Of a stretch of 8,783 nt of DNA, positions 1-5,028 are shown one piece after another. A program made the position numbers and the translations under genes. Under the pieces are notes generated by a model, which was given only the letters and a program-made list of their open reading frames with translations, was not told where the DNA came from and made no database searches. This DNA is from Chloroflexota bacterium (GTDB lineage: Bacteria; Chloroflexota; FW602-bin22; JACPRP01): NCBI GenBank assembly GCA_016210495.1, contig JACQUC010000239.1, positions 1 to 8,783 on the forward strand. Reading direction: 5' to 3'. Each line of letters opens with the position of its first letter. Positions within the stretch are counted from its first letter, which is position 1.

Positions 1-193
1 ACCCCGGGGTGCGCAAGAAATTCTCAAAGCCCTCGGCGTATTCGGGAAACTTCTGGCGAAACTTACGACGGGCCTGTACGATAACAAGCGGGCAGAGCAC
101 GAGTTGAAACTCATTGCGCACGGCGTGTCGCAAGACTTCAAAAGAGAAGCGTGGCCAGACGATCCCGGCCAAGAGGACAGTGGTGTCCACCAT
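1..193 (-). CDS. PIN-domain toxin of a VapC-like TA pair (COG1569-like), 3' end cut by window
   Basis: This is the N-terminal 64 residues of a putative PIN-family endoribonuclease toxin, which would cleave RNA in the cytoplasm and be neutralised by the antitoxin encoded just upstream. It begins MVDTTVLLAGIVWPRFSFEV, which fits the PIN opening of a beta strand ending in an acidic residue (D3) followed by T-x-V-L. The later segment FQLVLCPLVIVQARRKF resembles the usual 'LVLSPLVIxEARRK' of this subgroup. The ATG is 13 nt after the antitoxin stop. A GTG one codon earlier is also possible, and there is no strong Shine-Dalgarno, so translation may depend on coupling. One oddity is a Gln (CAG) where relatives usually have the second acidic residue, Glu. 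The C-terminal acidic residues lie outside the window, so activity cannot be judged. Confidence 0.8.
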   Translation of the reverse strand, partial: MVDTTVLLAGIVWPRFSFEVLRHAVRNEFQLVLCPLVIVQARRKFRQKFPEYAEGFENFLRTPG

Positions 194-206
194 CACGCGT
201 GGTCGG

Positions 207-530
207 TTACTTGTGGTCGAGATCGCCATATTGCTGTTTAAAGACTTCCCGCTTGGTTTCCTTTAACTCATCGAGCAGTTTCTCTTCAGTCAGGCCCTGT
301 TTGTTGGCCTCGGCGGCAACCTTTCGGCCCAGGGATATAAGCTGGCGCTCGGCGAGGAGCCGCCGGTAGTCCTCGTAGTCTTTCATGCTGATGATAGCGG
401 CCACTGGGATGCCCATTTTCTCCACGACCAACTGCTCCTGGCCGCGGTAGACGCTATTTAGGAGCCTGCCTAATTTATTTCTGACTTCAGTAGCTGGAAT
501 CACTTTTTGCAAAGGTAATCGCTCGCGCAT
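207..530 (-). CDS. Phd/YefM-family antitoxin
   Basis: This 107-residue protein is the antitoxin of the PIN toxin that follows it. Phd/YefM proteins bind their toxin through a C-terminal tail and repress their own operon through an N-terminal DNA-binding domain. Residues 10-55 carry the family pattern: VIPATEVRNKLGRLL, then the strand segment EQLVVEKMGIPVAAIIS and KDYEDYRRLL. The remaining 50 residues are charged and helical (EEKLLDELKETKREV), as expected for a toxin-binding tail. The frame is open for 24 more codons upstream, but ATG 530-528 is preceded by AAGGAGG about 9 nt away, and the upstream extension covers promoter-type sequence, so the shorter start is chosen. The order antitoxin then toxin with a 13-nt gap is typical of such operons. 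Confidence 0.88.
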   Translation of the reverse strand: MRERLPLQKVIPATEVRNKLGRLLNSVYRGQEQLVVEKMGIPVAAIISMKDYEDYRRLLAERQLISLGRKVAAEANKQGLTEEKLLDELKETKREVFKQQYGDLDHK

Positions 531-561
531 TTCACCCCTCCTTCCCGCAACGTTGACCCAT

Positions 562-598
562 TGTAGGATACTGTAGGGTACTATACATAATACTACAA
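562..598. promoter_or_regulatory. Operator-like repeats in the antitoxin leader
   Basis: Two tandem 10-bp units, TGTAGGATAC (562-571) and TGTAGGGTAC (572-581), differ at one base. A third TGTAG-type half-site lies in the opposite orientation (CTACAA on the plus strand at 593-598). They cover the -10 box and start region of the minus-strand promoter for the Phd/PIN operon. This is where a Phd-type autorepressor would be expected to bind. The repeats are seen directly; the operator role is inferred. Confidence 0.5.
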
Positions 599-615
599 AC
601 ATCCGGGGCTGTCAA
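587..615 (-). promoter_or_regulatory. Sigma70-type promoter of the Phd/PIN operon
   Basis: Read on the minus strand, TTGACA (615-610) is followed after exactly 17 nt by TATTAT (592-587), a near-consensus promoter. Predicted transcription starts near 580 and leaves a leader of about 50 nt before the ATG at 530, which contains the operator-like repeats. Confidence 0.75.
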
Positions 616-644
616 ATGACATCGGCCCCTTCTAGGGGTACGTG

Positions 645-673
645 TTGACATGTACGGGTAATTACCGTACACT
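645..673 (+). promoter_or_regulatory. Sigma70-type promoter of the DUF1778/GNAT operon
   Basis: TTGACA (645-650), a 17-nt spacer and TACACT (668-673) form a strong promoter pointing toward the TacA/TacT-like genes. It lies only 29 nt from the -35 box of the opposing Phd/PIN promoter, so the two TA operons are back to back. Predicted transcription starts near 680, giving a leader of about 60 nt before the GTG at 741. Confidence 0.75.
651..671. promoter_or_regulatory. Palindromic operator inside the TA promoter spacer
   Basis: TGTACGG and CCGTACA flank a GTAATTAC core, making a 21-bp palindrome with one extra G in the left half. It fills the spacer between the -35 and -10 boxes of the DUF1778/GNAT promoter, so a bound repressor would block RNA polymerase. 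Ribbon-helix-helix antitoxins of this family autoregulate through such palindromes, so the cognate antitoxin is the likely ligand (inference). Further downstream, GTGTGC (676-681) and GCACAC (697-702) form a second inverted repeat, and ACTTAG occurs at 671-676 and 691-696. Confidence 0.6.
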
Positions 674-740
674 TAGTGTGCAACAATTGGACTTAGGCAC
701 ACGTCAAATACAGATTGCGGCTCTAGGAAGGAGCGGAAGA

Positions 741-1040
741 GTGTCCACAATTGCTAAGAACGCAGCTACTAAGAAGACAGCGCGATTTGAGCAGCGCAGT
801 ACCTCAGAAGTGAGGGACTTGATCGAACGTGCGGCAGATCTATCTGGCCGCAGTGTTAGCGATTTTATCATTAGTAGCGCTGAGGTTGCAGCGAGGGAGA
901 CAATTCGCACCTATCAAGTGATTCAAATGACCACTGCTGGCACCGCTAACTTTGTTCAAGCGTTCCTTAATCCGCCATCTTCGAGTGAACGCATGGAGGT
1001 TCAAGCTCGCCGGTATTTGGAGTTGGTGGATAGGGAGTGA
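741..1040 (+). CDS. DUF1778 ribbon-helix-helix antitoxin (TacA-like)
   Basis: This 99-residue protein is the antitoxin partner of the overlapping GNAT acetyltransferase toxin. Residues 11-50 match the DUF1778 pattern: KKTARFEQRSTSEVRDLIER, then AADLSGRSVSDFIISSA. This is the ribbon-helix-helix DNA-binding part. Residues 60-78 (VIQMTTAGTANFVQAFLNPP) correspond to the conserved toxin-neutralising tail, ending in the common 'F..xLxxPP' signature. The GTG start is chosen because GGAAGGAG lies about 9 nt upstream; the longer open frame reading from 642 runs through the promoter. The stop overlaps the toxin start in a GTGA junction (1037-1040), so the two are translationally coupled. It is expected to repress the promoter at 645-673. 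The gene is AT-richer than the metabolic genes further right, consistent with acquisition. Confidence 0.88.
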   Translation: MSTIAKNAATKKTARFEQRSTSEVRDLIERAADLSGRSVSDFIISSAEVAARETIRTYQVIQMTTAGTANFVQAFLNPPSSSERMEVQARRYLELVDRE

Positions 1041-1627
1041 AGCCTTATCGCTCTGAGATCCTCAAGAGAAGTCATAACCGCCGTGCCTTTAGTTGTGGTG
1101 ATGATGCGCTCGACCGATATTTTCGAGAACAAGCCAGGCAAGACAGCCAGCGAACTGGAAGTGTGGTCAATGTGCTCATCGACACCGCCACCGAAGAGGT
1201 AGTAGCCTACTATGCGCTTACCAACGCTACTATTCGGTTGGCAGAAATCCCCCCCGAGGCTGCAAAAAAACTGTCGCCGTACCACACCCTGGGAGCTATC
1301 CTAATTGGGCGGTTTGCCGTGGATAAGCGGCATCAGCGCAAGGGCATAGGGACACTGCTCCTGCACGATGCCTTTATGCGTTGTCTGGAGGTCGCTGAGA
1401 GATCTGCCTGGAGCGCGATTGTTGTGGATCCCAAAAACGATGCCGCCCGCAGATTCTACGAGCATCGTGACTTTTCCTCGATCCTCGAGGATGAGCCCGG
1501 CCGCATGTACATCCTCTCAGACACTATCCCCAAGGCTCTACGCGAGGCCGTGGCTCGAGAGCGGGCTCTTCGGGAGCAGGTTCGGCTTCGGCTATCCCCC
1601 CGCACAAGTAGACTATCAACTTGCTAA
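1037..1627 (+). CDS. GNAT-family acetyltransferase toxin (TacT-like)
   Basis: Toxins of this family transfer an acetyl group from acetyl-CoA to the amino acid on charged tRNAs and so stop translation. The 196-residue protein has the expected order. Residues 16-35 (RAFSCGDDALDRYFREQARQ) match the common 'FxCGxxxLDxxL' entry. Residues 86-105 hold LGAILIGRFAVDKRHQRKGIG with the acetyl-CoA loop Q100-R-K-G-I-G105. Residues 139-146 (RFYEHRDF) supply the conserved Tyr141 of motif B. The GTG start overlaps the antitoxin stop by 4 nt. At 196 residues it is longer than the usual 160-175; the last 25 or so residues (AVARERALREQVRLRLS onward) form an Arg-rich, probably helical extension. The tRNA target cannot be told from sequence. 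Confidence 0.87.
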   Translation: MKPYRSEILKRSHNRRAFSCGDDALDRYFREQARQDSQRTGSVVNVLIDTATEEVVAYYALTNATIRLAEIPPEAAKKLSPYHTLGAILIGRFAVDKRHQRKGIGTLLLHDAFMRCLEVAERSAWSAIVVDPKNDAARRFYEHRDFSSILEDEPGRMYILSDTIPKALREAVARERALREQVRLRLSPRTSRLSTC

Positions 1628-1860
1628 CAATGTCCAGTTATGACGCATGTTAGGCCGCTTATCAAGGGCAAAAAGGCGGCCAAGCGGGGCGCTCCCGGCA
1701 GCCGGTCAATCAACCAAAACTGGAGATCAGTGCTTATTTTGTCTAGGAAAGCGTGAACTCATCAACAGCTCGCTCGTTTGTATGTATATGGACAGCCCTT
1801 CATATTGCGCGCGACTGCCATAATTGGGCCGCAATCTAACCGACGGAGTAAGGACGCTTC
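1628..1860. other. Intergenic stretch with one GC-rich inverted repeat
   Basis: No supported gene is seen between the GNAT toxin and the DUF4177-like gene, whose stop codons face each other. GGCCGC (1653-1658) and GCGGCC (1676-1681) form an inverted repeat with a 17-nt loop. This could be a weak bidirectional stop for the two converging transcripts, but there is no U-tract after the stem in either direction. Confidence 0.35.
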
Positions 1861-2178
1861 TCACTCGACAGGACGCTTCAAGAGGTACGTGGTCAAACTT
1901 CCATCAGGTTGGACATTGGCGAGTGACACCGCCTCCCAACCTTGCTGTCCCAGGCGGTTAAGAATGTCGGTGTCCCGGCGCCAGTAATCTGACTCAGGAT
2001 CCTTAATGAGCGCGTCACTATCATACCAGCGGAATTGCTTATTCTCTTGCCAATCATCTTGAGGATCCAGTCGTGCGTGCACGGGAAAGCCCTCTACGTA
2101 AAGGCCCTGTTTGTCGCGCTTCACCTTCATGGTTGATACATAGAATGCCTCCAATTTCAGGTACTGCCACTTGGCCAT
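1861..2178 (-). CDS. Small protein resembling DUF4177
   Basis: This is a 105-residue soluble protein of unknown function. It starts MAKWQYLKLEAFYVS, has a charged middle (EGFPVHARLDPQDDWQENKQ), and ends DILNRLGQQGWEAVSLANVQ followed by a YLLKRP strand. An N-terminal 'W.Y..' strand and a C-terminal 'LN.LG..GWE.VS' plus strand with terminal KR are hallmarks of DUF4177-type proteins, whose role is unknown. The insert between the two ends is longer than in the shortest family members. ATG 2178 is chosen because GGAGGT lies 10 nt upstream; an open frame continues upstream without supporting signals. It stands alone between two TA modules on the same strand as the HEPN/MNT genes, about 160 nt downstream of MNT. 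No promoter was convincing. Confidence 0.6.
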   Translation of the reverse strand: MAKWQYLKLEAFYVSTMKVKRDKQGLYVEGFPVHARLDPQDDWQENKQFRWYDSDALIKDPESDYWRRDTDILNRLGQQGWEAVSLANVQPDGSLTTYLLKRPVE

Positions 2179-2270
2179 GATGGACTTTACCTCCGGCCTT
2201 TTAGGGTAGTCCTCGCCAACGGACAAATGAATATTACATAGAAGGCGGACGGTCATACAAGTGGTCAACT

Positions 2271-2299
2271 GAAATTGGACAAAACTACTTCTTCTGTCC
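2271..2299 (+). repeat. 29-bp direct repeat, copy A
   Basis: The sequence from GAAATTGGAC to CTTCTGTCC is identical to 3241-3269, in the same orientation 970 bp away. Within it, ATTGGACA (2274-2281) and TGTCCGAT (2295-2302) form an inverted repeat with one mismatch around a 13-nt loop. It lies 37 nt beyond the MNT stop and about 90 nt upstream of the DUF4177-like start. Together with copy B it brackets the HEPN-MNT operon. Confidence 0.9.
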
Positions 2300-2336
2300 G
2301 ATATCGGCTCCCAAGATCTGCGTGATGATTAAGCGC

Positions 2337-2723
2337 TCATGCAACGGTTCTCCGGGCCCGCGGGGTCTTGATCTCGATCAACTCGCCGCGCCGCTTCGCC
2401 TGCCCGAGGTAGCCAAGGCCAGCGAGCTCCTCGCGGAACTCCTTGGGTGTGTAACAGTGCAAATCCAGGGGGATTCTCCACCCACCGGCCTCACGCCACA
2501 AGTCCCCTCGGTCGAGCCCACGACGCAAAAGGGGCTGTGCAGAGAAGGCCTCGGCGACCGCGACCAGGTCGTAGTCGCTATCCTGATGGGCGGTGCCTCG
2601 CGCGCGGGAGCCGAATAGATACAGACGCGCGTCATAACGCTGGCGCAACAGCTGGGCAAACCGGACCAACAACTGTTGATCCAAGGTTAGTTTGGGGATG
2701 CCTGGAGCAACTTTGTTAGCCAT
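2337..2723 (-). CDS. Minimal nucleotidyltransferase (MNT) antitoxin
   Basis: This 128-residue protein has a DNA polymerase beta-type nucleotidyltransferase fold. In HEPN-MNT TA systems the MNT protein modifies or binds the HEPN RNase and neutralises it. The active site is complete: G38-S-R-A-R-G43, then D50-Y-D52 for the first two metal-binding acids (HQDSDYDLVAV), and D87 in the strand IPLDLHCYTP as the likely third. The C-terminus (RRGELIEIKTPRARRTVA) is basic. The ATG lies inside the upstream HEPN gene, overlapping it by 37 nt, with GGAAGG about 9 nt upstream. It is therefore co-transcribed and probably translationally coupled with HEPN. It belongs to the COG1708-type partners seen with COG2250 HEPN proteins. 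Confidence 0.9.
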   Translation of the reverse strand: MANKVAPGIPKLTLDQQLLVRFAQLLRQRYDARLYLFGSRARGTAHQDSDYDLVAVAEAFSAQPLLRRGLDRGDLWREAGGWRIPLDLHCYTPKEFREELAGLGYLGQAKRRGELIEIKTPRARRTVA

Positions 2724-3091
2724 GCCATTATCCCTTCCGCAGCCTGTATGGCATCTTCCGCATCCTCTCGGGCCACCAAATCGACCGGGATCGGCTCTTC
2801 TTCCCTTGATGACGGATAGCGCGATCTTTCGAACATCGGATCGAGTGCGGCGACTTCAGCGAGGATCTCTGATGGGATATCTTCGACCTTGTCGACGATT
2901 CGCTCGGGAAGATCCCTGATATGATGTGTCCAAGGAGGTTCCTCGCCTCTAATATACCAATGAGCCGCCTTTAACGCTTTCTCGGCCGCCTGATGAGCAA
3001 GGTTGGCCGCCACGTAGAACCCTCCCGGCTGCATCATCATCCGTGCGCTGGCCAGATCGCTCTCGGCCTGGCGCCACATACGCTGGCCCAT
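2687..3091 (-). CDS. HEPN-domain protein (COG2250/PF05168-like), toxin of the HEPN-MNT pair
   Basis: This 134-residue all-helical protein is the partner of the MNT gene that overlaps its 3' end. HEPN proteins of such pairs are generally RNA-targeting toxins. Family features are WRQAESDLASAR (6-17), the 'ANLAHQAAEKALKAA' helix (29-43), WTHHIRDLPERI (54-65), RYPS (91-94) and the closing AEDAIQAAEGIMAWL helix. A canonical RX4-6H catalytic motif, known from HepT/DUF86 proteins, is not evident; members of this COG2250 branch commonly vary there. ATG 3091 matches the usual family N-terminus and has GGAG very close (3-nt spacing). A TTG 7 codons upstream, with AGGAG 10 nt before it, is an alternative start. 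The order toxin first, antitoxin second is common for HEPN-MNT. Confidence 0.85.
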   Translation of the reverse strand: MGQRMWRQAESDLASARMMMQPGGFYVAANLAHQAAEKALKAAHWYIRGEEPPWTHHIRDLPERIVDKVEDIPSEILAEVAALDPMFERSRYPSSREEEPIPVDLVAREDAEDAIQAAEGIMAWLTKLLQASPN

Positions 3092-3165
3092 TATCTCCGT
3101 TCGCTTCGCCAACGTTTGCCTTCTCCTGGTCGTCCGCCAATTTTGAAGTTGCTTGCTCAACTGGT

Positions 3166-3194
3166 AGTATACATCAGGCGCCGCGCTTCTGCAA
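3166..3194 (-). promoter_or_regulatory. Sigma70-type promoter of the HEPN-MNT operon
   Basis: On the minus strand, TTGCAG (3194-3189) and TATACT (3171-3166) are separated by exactly 17 nt. Predicted transcription starts near 3159, about 70 nt before the HEPN start. Just upstream of the -35 box, GTTCC and GGAAC (3204-3215) form a short inverted repeat that may bind a regulator. The promoter lies inside the repeat-bounded segment, so the cassette carries its own expression signal. Confidence 0.65.
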
Positions 3195-3240
3195 AGCACG
3201 TGAGTTCCGTGGAACCGTCGAAAGCCCGTTTTAGAAAGCC

Positions 3241-3269
3241 GAAATTGGACAAAACTACTTCTTCTGTCC
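3241..3269 (+). repeat. 29-bp direct repeat, copy B
   Basis: This is the second identical copy of the 29-bp repeat at 2271-2299. Here the internal inverted repeat is perfect: ATTGGACA (3244-3251) and TGTCCAAT (3265-3272) around a 13-nt loop. The repeat lies about 47 nt upstream of the HEPN promoter. The 941 bp between the copies contain the whole HEPN-MNT operon and nothing else. Confidence 0.9.
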
Positions 3270-3310
3270 AATCTACCACCGGGGCTCTTCGGACCCGCCA
3301 GCCCGCGCAG

Positions 3311-3348
3311 CCGGGTTGCGCCCGGGTGGAGTCCGCCGCGGCGGACTC
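3311..3348. repeat. Two adjacent GC-rich hairpins, including a perfect 20-bp palindrome
   Basis: CCGGG-TTGCG-CCCGG (3311-3325) is followed three bases later by GAGTCCGCCG joined to its exact reverse complement CGGCGGACTC (3329-3348). They lie 83-120 nt downstream of the stop of the CDGSH-Rieske gene and could end the bacterioferritin operon transcript, but there is no U-tract. The GTCCGCC...GGCGGAC core recurs at 6709-6725. Confidence 0.6.
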
Positions 3349-3389
3349 GACCAGCCTAGCGCGCGACTTCCACTCGCCCGGCGGTCTTT

Positions 3390-3409
3390 CCTTCGTGCCC
3401 TTCGTGGAT
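3390..3409 (+). repeat. Short CTTCGTG tandem motif
   Basis: CCTTCGTGC and CCTTCGTGG stand in tandem. Read on the other strand this gives CCACGAAGGGCACGAAGG, resembling a short dispersed intergenic motif I recall from many environmental bacterial genomes. Nothing in this window shows a function. Confidence 0.35.
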
Positions 3410-3430
3410 CACCCGTCCCCACCCCGCCAA

Positions 3431-4126
3431 TCACCCCGCCCGCCTCCCCACCAGCACGCGCCCTCCCTCCACCTTCACCTCGTACGTCGGCACCGCCCTT
3501 GTCGCCGGTGGCCGGACCGCCTCACCCGTCCTGATGTCGAAGCAGCCGCCGTGCCGCGGACAGCGCACCGACCCGCCCTCTATCGTACCTTCCTCGAGCG
3601 AAGCTGGCTTGTGCGTGCAGATGCCGCCGATGGCGTAGATCTGCCCCCCAACGCGGCTGAGCACCACGGGCTCCCCGCCAACCTTGACGCCAAGCAGCCC
3701 ACCCTCGACCACCGCCTGCTCGGCGCAAACGTCCTCGTACCCCTCCGGCACACGTGCAGCCGGCGTCGCGTCGGAGTCGGACCGGAAGCCCGCCCGCGCG
3801 TGCGCCTCGTCGCAGAAGGGCTTGTTCGCCGAGTGGCCGCAGCGGCAGAGCAGCACCTCCTCCCCCGCCGTCTCGACAGTCAGGCCGTCGGGCGTGACCA
3901 CGTGCACCTTGCCACGAATCCGGTACGGGCCGTCGTTTATCGGCGTGATAACTACTTCGGACGCATCGCTCGTCTCGTGGCCGCGACGGCCGTGGCGGTG
4001 ATGGTCGCCGCCGTCCCGATGGAGGTGGTGATGGTCACGGCGTTCGTGGGGTTGTCCCTGACACTCTACACGTGACGCAGGACGCGCGTCCCGATGGAGG
4101 TGGCGATGCTCGTGGCGGTGATGCAC
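3431..4126 (-). CDS. His-rich CDGSH iron-sulfur / Rieske ferredoxin fusion
   Basis: This 231-residue protein is predicted to carry two different [2Fe-2S] centres and act as a soluble electron carrier. Residues 1-50 hold about 16 histidines in HHRHEHRHLHRD-like runs, a likely metal-binding segment. Residues 58-115 form the CDGSH part: C94-R-C96 then PFC105-D-E-A-H109, three Cys and one His ligand. The usual Gly after CD is Glu here. Residues 133-228 are a Rieske domain with C170-T-H172 (CTHKPASLEEG) and C189-P-R-H192 (CPRHGGCFD), all four ligands present. There is no signal peptide, so it is cytoplasmic. GTG 4126 is the only start codon upstream of the CDGSH part that lies outside the preceding gene. 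It is 8 nt after the bacterioferritin stop with GGTGGTGAG before it, suggesting coupling. The frame continues far upstream, but that extension is the antisense shadow of bacterioferritin. Confidence 0.85.
   Translation of the reverse strand: MHHRHEHRHLHRDARPASRVECQGQPHERRDHHHLHRDGGDHHRHGRRGHETSDASEVVITPINDGPYRIRGKVHVVTPDGLTVETAGEEVLLCRCGHSANKPFCDEAHARAGFRSDSDATPAARVPEGYEDVCAEQAVVEGGLLGVKVGGEPVVLSRVGGQIYAIGGICTHKPASLEEGTIEGGSVRCPRHGGCFDIRTGEAVRPPATRAVPTYEVKVEGGRVLVGRRAG
4013..4103. repeat. In-phase duplication within the His-rich segment
   Basis: The 16-bp word GTCCCGATGGAGGTGG occurs at 4013-4028 and 4088-4103, exactly 75 nt (25 codons) apart, with similar flanking sequence. In the encoded protein it gives two HLHRD blocks, at residues 9-13 and 34-38. 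The His-rich N-terminus therefore probably grew by a tandem duplication. Confidence 0.7.
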
Positions 4127-4134
4127 CTCACCAC

Positions 4135-4593
4135 CTATCCCGTAAGCGTCGCCAGATACGCGGCTCCCAGTTTGTCCACGTGGTCCGCCGTGTTCTCGAA
4201 CTCGTCCAGATGCTCCTCTTCCTCTTTCGCCAGCTTCTCGAAGAGATTCCGCGAGACGTTGTCGCCTTCTTGCGCACAGATTCCCGCCGAACGGTTGTAC
4301 ATCGCTACGGCCTCTTGTTCGAGACCGATGTCCGTCCTCAGCAGGGCAGGAATCTCCTCCTTCCTCTTGGTCTCGCCGCTGGGCTTGGTGACAGGCAAGC
4401 CACCCAGGAACAGAATCCGCTCGGCCAGCGCTTCCGCGTGCCGCATCTCCTCGACGCCGATCGCTTTGAGCCGCTCGGCCAGCTTGCCGAACTGCGTGTC
4501 CTCGAGCTCGTAGTGTTGGGTCATATACTGGCTGATCGCCCCCAGTTCCCGGGCTCTGGCCTCGTTCAACAGATCGATCACCTTCTGGTTCAC
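4135..4593 (-). CDS. bfr: Bacterioferritin-like ferritin superfamily protein
   Basis: This 152-residue four-helix protein is predicted to oxidise ferrous iron and store it in a multi-subunit shell. The di-iron ligands of bacterioferritin can all be placed: E16 (ARELGAISQY), E49-M-R-H52 (GVEEMRHAEALAERILFLGG), E92 (DIGLEQEAVAMY) and E125-E-E-H128 (AKEEEEHLDEFE). Met50, at the position of the haem-binding Met52 of E. coli Bfr, is kept, so haem between subunits is possible. Length is close to the usual 155-160. GTG 4593 is chosen because AAGGAGG lies 8 nt upstream and the protein then starts MNQKVIDLLNEA, as expected; an open frame runs 79 codons further without support. A good promoter lies about 75 nt upstream. 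It is the first gene of an operon with the CDGSH-Rieske protein. It could instead be a non-haem Bfr/DPS-like relative. Confidence 0.88.
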   Translation of the reverse strand: MNQKVIDLLNEARARELGAISQYMTQHYELEDTQFGKLAERLKAIGVEEMRHAEALAERILFLGGLPVTKPSGETKRKEEIPALLRTDIGLEQEAVAMYNRSAGICAQEGDNVSRNLFEKLAKEEEEHLDEFENTADHVDKLGAAYLATLTG

Positions 4594-4668
4594 GCGGCGT
4601 TCCTCCTTCGCTCGGATAAAGACTGCGCGCTCGCACACACCTGCTGCGGTCGCACTAATCGTAGTGGC

Positions 4669-4697
4669 ATGGTAGCACACGTTAGACAGAGCGTCAA
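4669..4697 (-). promoter_or_regulatory. Sigma70-type promoter of the bacterioferritin operon
   Basis: On the minus strand, TTGACG (4697-4692), a 17-nt spacer and TACCAT (4674-4669) form a good promoter. Predicted transcription starts near 4662, about 70 nt before the GTG at 4593. I did not recognise an iron-regulator (Fur) box. Confidence 0.65.
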
Positions 4698-5028
4698 CAG
4701 ATTGGCTGCACCTCATCGGCTCCCTCGAAGAGATGTGCGTCGAGACCATCGCCATCACACGCTGGCGCCAGCGCTGCCTCATCACCGCCGAGACCGGCCA
4801 CATCGCCGTCCGCCAGAGCAAAATCACCATTCAGGCGGGTGTGCACAATTGACGCATCTGCCCCTCACGCCTCCTGGCAAACTGCAATGAGGGTGCACTT
4901 AGCCTTGCTCGGGTGCTATACTTAAAGTGTAGTCGTGATGTCGTCATCCGGCTCCAGGTGTCGGGACGTTGTGGTTCTGCGGCCCCAAAGCAAGACACCT
5001 CCAAACGACTGTCGGGTGAGGGAGCTGA
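4698..5028. other. Divergent intergenic region, no supported gene
   Basis: This gap separates the minus-strand bacterioferritin operon from the plus-strand molybdoenzyme. The left half (4675-4852) is open in one plus-strand frame (reading TDWLHLIGSLEEMCVETIAI and onward to a TGA). It has no start with a ribosome binding site and no family I recognise, so it may be a decayed gene or chance. The right half carries the promoter-like element at 4914-4922. Confidence 0.4.
4914..4922 (+). promoter_or_regulatory. Extended -10 promoter element upstream of the molybdoenzyme
   Basis: TGCTATACT fits the extended -10 pattern TGnTATAAT. No good -35 box stands at 17 nt, which is acceptable for extended -10 promoters. 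It would give a leader of about 100 nt before the ATG at 5029. Confidence 0.4.

Noticed and set aside
1653..1681. GGCCGC/GCGGCC inverted repeat as a rho-independent terminator
   Set aside because: The stem is only 6 bp with a 17-nt loop and no U-tract on either strand; noted only within the intergenic entry.
2271..3269. Repeat pair as part of a CRISPR array
   Set aside because: There are only two copies, 970 bp apart with genes between them, and no spacer-repeat periodicity.
2271..3272. Repeat pair as terminal inverted repeats of an insertion sequence
   Set aside because: The copies are direct, not inverted, and no transposase lies between or near them.
2993..4075. Open reading frame of 360 codons on the plus strand
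   Set aside because: It runs antisense through the HEPN start, the direct repeat and the CDGSH-Rieske gene. Its product is Pro/Arg/His-rich low-complexity sequence with no family features, as expected of a GC-rich shadow frame.
4127..4636. N-terminal extension of the CDGSH-Rieske frame to 401 residues
   Set aside because: The extra 170 codons overlie the bacterioferritin gene in another frame and translate to Arg/Gly-rich nonsense; the GTG at 4126 is a natural start.
4675..4852. Possible gene remnant on the plus strand between bacterioferritin and the molybdoenzyme
   Set aside because: The frame reads plausibly (VETIAITRWRQRCLITAE) but lacks a start with a ribosome binding site, overlaps the bacterioferritin promoter and matches no family I know.
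4072..4890. Open reading frame of 272 codons on the plus strand
   Set aside because: It is antisense to bacterioferritin, whose ligands and length are clear. The product is Arg/Leu/His-rich without recognisable domains.
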